This document shows positions 10,101-20,000 of a stretch of DNA of 22,824 nucleotides, one piece after another. This DNA comes from Elysia marginata (lineage: Eukaryota; Mollusca; Gastropoda; Plakobranchidae): positions 9,746-32,569 of the forward strand of contig BMAT01005850.1 of NCBI GenBank assembly GCA_019649035.1, given 5' to 3'. Position 1 is the first letter of the stretch. Every line of letters begins with the position of its first letter. Position numbers and translations under genes: made by a program. The notes under the pieces are model-generated. The model had not been told where the DNA came from. It worked only from the letters and a program-made list of their open reading frames with translations, and made no database searches.

Positions 10101-13100
10101 CTCCTTTTCTGGCAAACATTCCGCTTCCATCAGTCGGCCACGGCTGTACCTCTACAGGCGACGTAAGACCACTTCCTGCCTGACTTTCTTCCACAGCACT
10201 TGCTTCACTAGTCACCTGGCTCAGGTGGTTTGATGTAAGGCCGCTACCATACAGTTCTGTGTTACTAGATGCCACGGGTACAGGCAGTCGCACAATGGCT
10301 GGGTCTTGATTAGGTTGAGGTTTGACTGAAGTACTTTGTTCAAGGCCAGGGCCGCCAGGCGGATCTTGTAACAGTGCAGGGATAAGGGGCAAATCTCGCC
10401 CAAGCGAAGGTACAGCTGGCGTATTCTGGTTGAGCTCAGGTCTTGGGGGTAGTTCTGGCCTCAGCATAGGTCTGGTGGGTCTATACAAAGTCATAACATG
10501 TCTACTAGAAGCTGCTTCTGTAATCTGAGGTGGTTGTACGGCTAAATTTTGTATAAGCTCAGATCTAGAGTGCTCGTCTGTACCACGTTCTAATGCTGGT
10601 CTGCTGTCTTGTGGTAGTCCACTAGTAGCAGGTGGGTCTGGAACAAGCATTGGTCTGATGCCAATGATGGGGTTGTCTTGAGTGATACCTGGTCCCATGC
10701 GCGTGGTTTCTGTGAGCACAGATTGTACAGGCGCCTCTTGCATCAGCCAAAGACTGGTGGGTACATCTTGTCTGAGCTCAGCCCTGACCTTCCCGTGTGA
10801 ACGAGATTGGAGATTAGGTCTGATGTGCGTGTTCTTTGCAAGCACCACTACGTTAGGTGTGACTAACGAGGGCACTGGTCTGTCGGGTGTATGTTTTCCA
10901 AGCACTGGCCTGACATTGCCTTGAGAGAGAGAAAGTTTGATAGGCACATTTGGTGTAAGTCCCTGGCTTGTCAATGGATTGGCTATCACAGTCTTGGTAG
11001 AGGCTTCAAGTAAAACCTGTGATGATTGGCTTGCTGTGGACAAGTCTTTTGGCTGCACGACTCCATGCAATGTTTGTTGAGCAACCACAGGTCTTTGAAG
11101 TCTGCCCTGGGTGTCCAGGTCGGTATCTTTGTTCAACTCAGGTCTGATCCTTGCATATTGTGATGGTAAGACTTGACTGATGGAACCCAACACTTGCTTG
11201 GGGAGAGATGAGGTGGGCATTACTTGGGAGAGTACACGATGAGGTATCACAGACTGTGTAACGCTAGTCTCATTCGAGTCATCATTGTGGGACGAAGCTG
11301 TTTCATCTGCCGTTGCTGGAATCTTTGTACCAGCAGCTTCAGATGATGAAGACGCTGAGGGTTTCGTTCCTAGTGGTACTGTTTTTTCTAGCACATGCCA
11401 GGCTGATAGGTTTAGCCCGCCAGACTTTGATTTGGTTGCAACAGGGCTGTGAGCAAGGGGGTCCCTAGAGGTGATGGGCATACCTGAGGCATTTGTGGCA
11501 GGTGCATCCCTAGTTTCAGTGGTTTTAGGTACTCTATCAAGAGTGGAGGACACTGCCCTTGGGTTGCCCTTCACAGGGGAGACACTCACTTTTTCAGGAC
11601 TTTTAGTTCCGTGCTCTGAATCCTGCCATGCCGGACCAACACAATAAGTCTTGACCTGCCAATAGGGGGATCTGTCGCCATCACCACCACGCTCCTGATC
11701 AGCTGACAAGGTTTCCTCGGTGTCATACTCTTGCTCATCATTCATGATATGCTCAACTTTGATGCGAATATGCAAGGGAAGATCTTTCCTGGCCTGGAAC
11801 TTGTTAGTGGAGTGTGCTGGGCTAGCAATGGACTGGCTTATGGTACTTACGGCACTAAAACCTGAACCCGTGCCTGGGCTGGCTAAACAGGCTGAACTGC
11901 TATCGGTGGTGCAAGTAGTAGGATGGATCTCTCTTGTAACTTTATTTGTGGCGATTGGATCTACTGCATCCTCCAATCTTGTGGGTCGGTTAACAGCTTC
12001 CAATTGAGGTTCTTCATTGTCCGTCCTGTTGGACACAGACATGATGGCTTGATCATTTTTCGTAGTTTTGGCAAGCTCTACTTCATTTTGATCCAGCTGT
12101 TCGGAAACCTCGACATGTCTGTTTAGCTGAGGTGAATGCATAATATTTGTGGTGGTGGTTGCGGTTGACCTTGCAGTGGCTGATTGGCTTGTTGTAGCTG
12201 CGGAGAACACTGATTGGTAAATTTGTTCAGAAGCTTCTTCCGTCACGAAGGAGGCTACTCGGGTCAACATGGTTGTCACGCTGGCCGTCGGTGATACAGT
12301 TGCAGGGGAGCCAACAAGTTGGGCAGGAAAATATGGCATCGACAAATTGACACTTCGAGTTTGCCTGGCTTTTTCTTCACAGACTCTGTGCCTGGATAAG
12401 GACACAGCAGAGGTGACTGGAGGGTTGGAAACTTTTGCAGGGATGTCAGCTGCTCTAGATGTTCCAGCACTGGGCATAGTGACAACTGTGCTTTTGGAAA
12501 TTGCCACTGAGGTAGGAGGAACAAAACTCATAGCGGGTGTGGGTAGATTTTCAAAGGACATTTTTGGGGCAGTCAATATTTCTCTCACCAAAGATGTACA
12601 TTGATGTGAAGACAGAGAACTTGTTGTTGCTGGAACAGCTATAGAAGATAAAGGACTTGCAGTTTGACAAACTAGTGTACCTGTAGTGGCTTCTGATTCA
12701 GAGGGAGTCACTGAGGGCAAAGTACCCGAGGCCTGGACAGACTGAACACCAGGACCCCTGTATGACTGGGAGGTCACAATACTGCCAACAGTTCTGGCTA
12801 TTGACAGGGTTGAAGCACTCTTGTCATGTTCCGATAACTGACGCTCCTGCTTAATCCTCACATGGTATGGAAGTTCTTGCCTATCAGTTTTTGTATGCTG
12901 CGTCTCTGATTGTTCATCTCTTTTCTGCAGTGGTGCTGCTACTGCTGCCTGGCTAGATGTTCTAGTTGGCGTCGACACAGAACTGGGTGTAGGTACACTA
13001 CTTGATGACTGTGGGGAAGTCTGCCGGGCGTACTGCTCTTGCTTGATCCTTATGTGTTGAGGAAAATTGGGTGTGTCATTCAGTGTTTCTTTAGTCAGAG

Positions 13101-16100
13101 ATTTCTGCACCAATGTGGCTGGAGGTTGGTTAGATGACGTTGCTGATGTAGACACGGCAGTAGGCAGAGTTGCAGCCACTGGTGTTGTGGAGTCTGAAAT
13201 GGATGTGTTCATGGTATACTGTTCTTGCTTAATTCTAACATGGTGCGGGAGTTGAAGAACTTCATTATTAGCTCTCCGACCAGTACTTGTCTGAGGTTGG
13301 ATGGACCCTACTGGTTGAGATGCCGCCACTCTTGATGAAACCATCAGGGCTGTACTTGGAGTGACACTTGTTGCGGCTGACCCAGAGTAGCTCCTCGTGT
13401 GTTGCTCTTGCTTGATCCTCACATGGCTTGGAAGATGTGACAGGTCAGAATGACTAGTGGCAACTTTTTCTGCAGATGGCATGTGCGTTGAGGAGGCCAG
13501 CACTGGTTGTTTTTGACCTAAGGACGCCAGCCTGGTTGAAGATACAGCGGACGGCCAGGTTGGCTCTGAATCAGAAATTTGGGAATAATATTTCTCTTGC
13601 TTGACCCTAGCAGGGGTTGGAAGATTTGGTGTGTCAGAATGGCTAGTGACAGCATCTGTTGGCTGAAACAAAGAAGATGCTACTGGCTGTTTTTGGACTG
13701 TTGATACCGGCCTGGTTGAAGATGCAGTGGACAGATTTGTTGACTGTGAATCAGAAACTTGGGAATAATATTTCTCTTGCTTGATTCTAGCAGGGTTTAA
13801 CAATTCTGACCTGTCCGATGCAGCCACTGTTGTTTGAGATTGTGAAGTAGCAGGACTCTTCCCGGCACTGGACACTGTTATGTTGGAAACAGACGTTACT
13901 GTCAAACTAAGAGCAGTTGAAGATGGAGAAGAAAATGTCCTGGGTGTTACTTCTGAAGTGGCCTGGGCATGCTGCTCTTGTTTTATCCTCACATGAGCAG
14001 AAAGGCCTTGTGGACACCTAAACTGTTGACTGCCGAGAGTCGTGGCACTTGTTGTTGTTGGCCTTGAGGTGGTGCTTGTGGAAGAGGGAAGACTAGGGGC
14101 AGAAAGGGATGAAGCTGGTTTGGAAGAAGTCAGAAGTTGGTGGGTCTCTTGCTTTATCCTGATATGAGTTGGGACAGAACTTGATGCAGATGTCACAATA
14201 CCATTGGATGCAGAGGAAGAGGCAGTCGCAGAGTTGCTTTTCGTTGTTGTCAGTGTAAATGACTGCAAGGAATCTGTGACGCCTGGCAAAGCGGACGACT
14301 TGTTTGCTTCATAGTGCTCTTGCTTGATTCTAACATGATCTGGAAGGGAGACAGATGAAGCTGTTGTTGAAACTGAATAAGAGCTTGATGTCTGGCTCAC
14401 AGTTGTATTTGGGAATGCTCTCTGTGTCAAAGGATGTTTGACAGACTCTTCATTGCTGCGGACATTGCTGTGAGAAGATACCCTTTCCTTATCAAAAAGT
14501 GTCTGCTTTGACTGTGTGCTTTGGTGGAGATCTTGTCGTACGAATTTAGCTGGTGGTCCTGTGCTTGGAATGTCAACTTGCCGGGAGCTTGTTTGAGCTT
14601 CAGATGTAGGGAATTCTTTCTTAATTTGAGCATTTGTCAATGGGTAGTCTACAGAGACTCTTTTTACAAATGGTTGCTGCTGAAAAGCTTGATGTGCCGT
14701 TCTTTTGAAAGCCTCATGAGACATAGATGCTACCGATGAACTCAGAGGTTTTTGTGCCAGCGGTTGTTTGGCACTTGCCTGAGCCTCTAGGCTGGCTGAA
14801 ACATTAGGTGTGGACTGTGTGAGATCTAAAGCTTGCAGCAATGAAGTCCTATGAGGATTTAGGTCCCCACCTGGGCCTTGTTGTGTAACAGGCCAGAAAG
14901 GTCTTGGAACAGAGCTGGTACCCGTAACAGGTGCTGAACCAGGCAACAAGGCAGGTCCTCTTTTTCCCGTTGTCATTACTGATTGGCCAGGATTTCCATT
15001 TGAACTATGACCTTCTAATGTCCTGTGGGCAGCAGATGGCAAAGTTTGGGGGCGGTGGTTAATTCTAACTGGGAGGCACATGCCAGGGGACAAACCACCC
15101 CTGGGCTGGCTCTGTTCTTTGCTTACGTTTGGCCGGTCCCTGCTGGCTTGTCCTGGCACAGGCGGCCTTAGATTAAACACAAGGCTCTGAGCTGTTGTAG
15201 AGGGAGGTAAATCTTGATCGGAAGAAGCTGGCTGACTAGTAATGGGGAATCTAGTATGTCCTGATAATCTTACTGCTTGTGAGGTACTAGGGAAGTATGG
15301 TCTAAGGGTAGGAGTTGCAAGATTTGGCCTGGGAAATCTAGACGTTGAGGTGGTCAACACGGCTGTTGAGGCCGGAGGAGCTCTTTGACCCGAGTTAGAC
15401 CAAGGTGTGTGGGTTAAGGAGGAGGAAGTAAGGTTTGTAGGCTGTGAAAGAAGATTTCCCTGCAACCTTGAATCGACAATTGTGTTTGTATTGGTGCTGT
15501 AGCTGCTGCTGTTGCTGTTGCCCCGTTGCCCTGTCTTTCCTAAGGTGGAAACAATACAAGCAGATTTCACCAATGCGTTCTTTCGCCTCATCTCTTCCAT
15601 CCTCTCGAAAGATGTGCTCACCGATTGTCCGGCAGAATTGAATCTTACGTTGTTTGAGATATAGCCTTTATCAAACGGGACTGAAGTCATTCTTGATTTT
15701 CCTGCGGAGAATTGCTGAGAAAGCTGAACATTGTGCTTCTTGCGTGGTTGCCCACGACTATTACTTGTCGAAAAACGTTTATCTTGTGGGACAGATCCTT
15801 GACCTCTCTGTACTTCCTGAAAGTTTTGTGATGTCTTTGAGGCATTATGAGCGTGCTGGTGAGTCATCATGTCTGTCCTATGATTAGGACCAGACTGGCT
15901 TCGAGCACTATTGGACCCTTGAAGAGTCCCTTGGACCCATGATGTGATTGAGCTGCTATTCACGGGTTGTTGCAGCTGCTGCTGCTGTTGACTTGTTGCC
16001 CTGTTCAGTAGGTTTGATACAGTCATACCCTGAGTCATGTTGTTTTGCAATCTTTGAGGTCCCAGCATACTTATCAATGTCTGAGACTGGCCTTGTATCG

Positions 16101-16952
16101 TTGCTGCATGGTGACACTGGAGATATGAAGACGGCAGCGCAGGTGCTTGCTGACTGAGCTGCTGCTGCTGCTGTTGTGGAGTTGGTAACGTAACGTTATT
16201 CTGTTTCATCCCTTGCTGAGTGCTGGGGTTGCTCATCATTTGCGGAACTTGAAAACTAGGTTTTAATTGATTTTGAAACTGTTGATGTGCTGTCGTGCCA
16301 ATACTGCCATGTTTCTGACTTGAAGCCAGTGCGTTGTGCAGGACTTGAGAGCTTGAGGCTTGATTTGTCTGCGCGGGGAAAACTTGAGGAGGCAGAGGAG
16401 CATTGGCATATTGTCTCAGTTCTGAAGGTTGTCTGATGGCAGATGCGGATTTTGGCCGGACCTGCACACCGGGCTGACTGATATTCCGTTGGCCTTCTGT
16501 TTTTGGATCGTTCAAGCCAGTTCTTAAATTACAAGTAGGAGAGTGCCTGTACAAGGTCTGGAGTAAAGATGAAGTCTGGGTATGAGCTGGAGGAGGACCC
16601 ATACTCACAGGTACAGATGGGGTGGAAAGTGTAATGTTATTGGGGTCATAAGGAGGTGGTTGTTGTGTTAGCCGGGTATCTTGAGAAGCTTGTGTATTTG
16701 GCTGAAGAGTTGCATGGGCTGGTGAGGCTTGCCCAAGACTGGAACTGCTATTCATGCTGGAAACATCCGTGAGCATTCGCTGTACAAGTTCCCTACTCAT
16801 CTCCCGCCCTCCATGGAACGAGTTTTGATGATTACTATGCTGGAGGTTTTGTTGTTGCTGCTGCTGTTGCTTTTGTTGCTGCTGTGGTTGCTTTTGTTGC
16901 TGCTGTTGTTGTTGTTGTTGCTGTTGTTGTTGTTGTTGTTGTTGCTGCTGCT

Positions 16953-17004
<52 letters not shown>

Positions 17005-20000
17005 CTGTGGTTGTTGCTGTGGCCAAGAATTTTGAAATGATTCCAAAGAATTAAAGGGCGAAAACAAGGGTGGACGCGCTAAGATATTTGCTGAGGTGGC
17101 ATTCATTGGTAATGTTACAACCACCGTTGCTGGAACCACGCTGGAACTATTGCCATGAGTCGCTAACACATGACCTGGGACTATATTCAAAGCAGGGGAC
17201 TGACAAATAGGCAGGGTCTGAGGGACAAGATGAGACACAGTTCCATTTGATGGAGAAGGCAACAAGGAGTTATTGATCATCAGATTATTTGTTACCAAAG
17301 GCATTTGCGAAGACCCAGCATTTGGTAATGCCCCAACAGGGAGATTGGGGGAACTCAAAGCCGCATTAGGATAAAGAAAATTGAGAGGAATGGCTGGCAC
17401 ATCTAAACTAGAATGAGACGGGAAAAAAGAAGATACTGGGGGTAAATTTGTGCTGTATGAGGCACACACCTGAGGAGGTGAGAACATATTGGTAAAGTTT
17501 GCATTTTGAGAAATAAGAGCACTATGGGAAGTCCGACTGACTGGGTTCTGAGGTTGTATGCTTGATTCCTGATTCAAAGACGTGACCGAGTTACCATTAT
17601 GTTTAGTATTTGCAGCAACCGCAGTTAATGATTCAGCATCTGTACTGCCGAGATGTGATGAGGACGCAGTGGGCTCAGAACAGGACGCTGGGGTCACAAT
17701 GTCTGAAGGAGCAACTGAGGCTGTGGATGCTTCTACAGGTTTCGACTTAGTCTTCCTATTTTGTTTGGGTTTACTTCTTGGCAAGTCTTTTGTAGATTTG
17801 GACTGTTTGGTTTTACCAACGGTCGCCGTTACATGGTTTTTGTCCGATGAAAGAGCAGCTGTCACTGCTTCACTGTTAGGCAAAGGACCAGCCTCTGTAG
17901 GTTTTTTCACCTTTTTTTGTTTCCCTGGGTTCAGACGGTCCGGATCTTGTGGGACATTCTGTGAAAGATTAGGAGAGAGGCCAACAGTTTCTTTCGCCTC
18001 AGGTTCTTGGTCGGTTTCAGCTGCCTTGGTCATTATCTTTCGTCTCCTCCCACCCTTTTTCATCGAGGCATCCACAACTGCTTTCTCTAATCGTCTTTCC
18101 ACTGGTTTGATTTTGCGGCCAGACGTTCGAGAATGCTTGACCGGCACATACTCGTACCCTTCCTCTTCACTACTACTGAAATCCTCCAACGTAGCCCACT
18201 TTCTCACCAGCTTGAAGTTCAGGTTGCCAGTACTGCTGTCCGCGTCCACCTTCTCGGGGTCCTTGTTCAACGGCAAAGCTGTCCAGATTTCCCCAGTGGT
18301 GGAGTCGGCCGGAGATTTGCCAGATTCAGACGCCACAGCTGCATCACTTCCACTCGGAGTGGCTGAGGACAAAGGCGCAACGGGGGGACTGCCGCATGCG
18401 TCAAAAGTTAGTTTTCTGCGCACTTTTTCATCCGAATTTTCATTCCCAGCAGTGGTTGTAGAAACTTCTACATCAGCATCTGAGGGCTGACTTTGTGCTT
18501 GCGGGTTTTTGGGGTTTTGTTCCTTGACATTTGTTTTATCTAGAGACTTTCTTGGAGATTCTGATAAAATCTGGTTGCTGAGCCATTTCTTCGGGGTATG
18601 TTTATGGGGAGGAGGGCTGGAAATGATCACCCCTGAAGATGTACCACCCTCTTCTGTCTGCTTCTGCGCATTTCCTTGTCCTTCCGAGATCTGCTTGGAT
18701 AGAATCTCTTTTTGGCGTCTCCTCTCCCTATTCCAAATTCTCATTCTTTCCTTTTTGAGCAACAGTTGCAGTCTTTTCTCCTGTTCTTTGCGTCTTCTCT
18801 CGGCATTCTTCTGCTCCCTTACCTCTGCTGACAAAGAAAAACGGTCGCGCCGAGAATTAGACACTCTTGGTGATTGTGTCGGCTCTCCAAGATCTGGTAA
18901 AAAAAAAAAAACAAAAAAAAAAACCAAGCAAAATCATTTTGAAACAGAATAGACAAAATAGTAACAAAACAAGTACTGCTTTTAAAACGCAAAAAATGAC
19001 AGCTGTTATGATGAAAACAATGTGATGAATTAATGCATATTTCTAAGTTAGCCTAAGCCTAAGTAATATATAGTATGCAGTGATGCTGATTCCGATTAAA
19101 TAAATAAAAGTCTGGTGCTTTTGAAGGTATCAGGCTAAGCGGCCGTTATGAAGGCCCAAAACTCAATTGTGTGATGTCACAAAGGTCTGTTTTTCTAAAA
19201 AAAAATTGAGTAGGCCATCCCACTCAATGTAGGATTGTATTTGTGATCCAATGTTAAATAAATATTGAGACATTTTTGGCAAACCACTACGGGTTCGGAA
19301 AATGGCTAAAACCCCCAAATTGTGTGTTTATAATATAGGTAAGATAATCCATCATTCTATGGACATGCACCAAGACCTGGTCAATCTAGGCCTAAATTAT
19401 GGAGAAATTTTTGTTTCGTTTTTGAATTTTTGATATAATCATAATTGAGCGATCAATCTAAAAAAGGCTCAGAGGGATCCACTGCAAGAAAGTATTTTTC
19501 CGGACGTCCAACAGAGCTCTGACATCAAGTCTCATTCAGCCATGAGTCAAGTAAATCTATCTACCCTTCAGCTGCTCTAGATAAGATTTAGGGGCAGCAT
19601 GGCAGAGTGTTAGCGCGTCGGACTCGAGTCGGAGACCTAGAAGTTGCGGGTTCCATTGCCGACCATGCCATTATGCAATTGCCTTGGAAAAACAATTTAC
19701 CCTAACTTTGCCAAGTCTACCCACCTGTAAAATGGGTACCCAGCTACAGCAGTGCAAAAAGTTAAGTTTCACAAATGACATAGGCTATATAGCTGAATCT
19801 AAATCGACTTCACCTGTTTAGCTTGGCTAGTAAAACTTGGTCAAGAATCTGCTACTCAGTACGCAATGCTATGGCTGGGTCTATACACATAATTATGTGT
19901 AAGTTTTGACTGTTAGCAACTTTTATTTACAACTGTCTGCACTCAGCACACTATTTTTCATCCCACGTAATCACCATTGAACTGTCAACAAATCCACTCT

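Noticed and set aside
16729..17040. Plus-strand poly-Leu and minus-strand poly-Thr/Ala frames
   Set aside because: These are shadow frames of the CAA/CAG polyglutamine repeat.
17582..18490. Plus-strand open frame of 302 codons
   Set aside because: It lies entirely antisense to exon 2; composition bias of the S/T/P-rich coding strand depletes stops in this antisense frame. No independent evidence.
6367..18893. Secreted mucin identity based on Ser/Thr/Pro richness
   Set aside because: There is no signal peptide, no cysteine-rich domains, and many nuclear-type basic, SUMO and acidic motifs.
18894..18927. The ATG at 18927 (MVFFFVFFF...) as the start of the large protein
   Set aside because: It lies in the polypyrimidine tract of a strong splice acceptor, has a poor context, and the upstream exon at 21657 joins in exact phase.
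19591..19673. Functional tRNA gene
   Set aside because: The A and B boxes are recognisable, but the anticodon and acceptor stems do not pair and the sequence continues into a SINE body.
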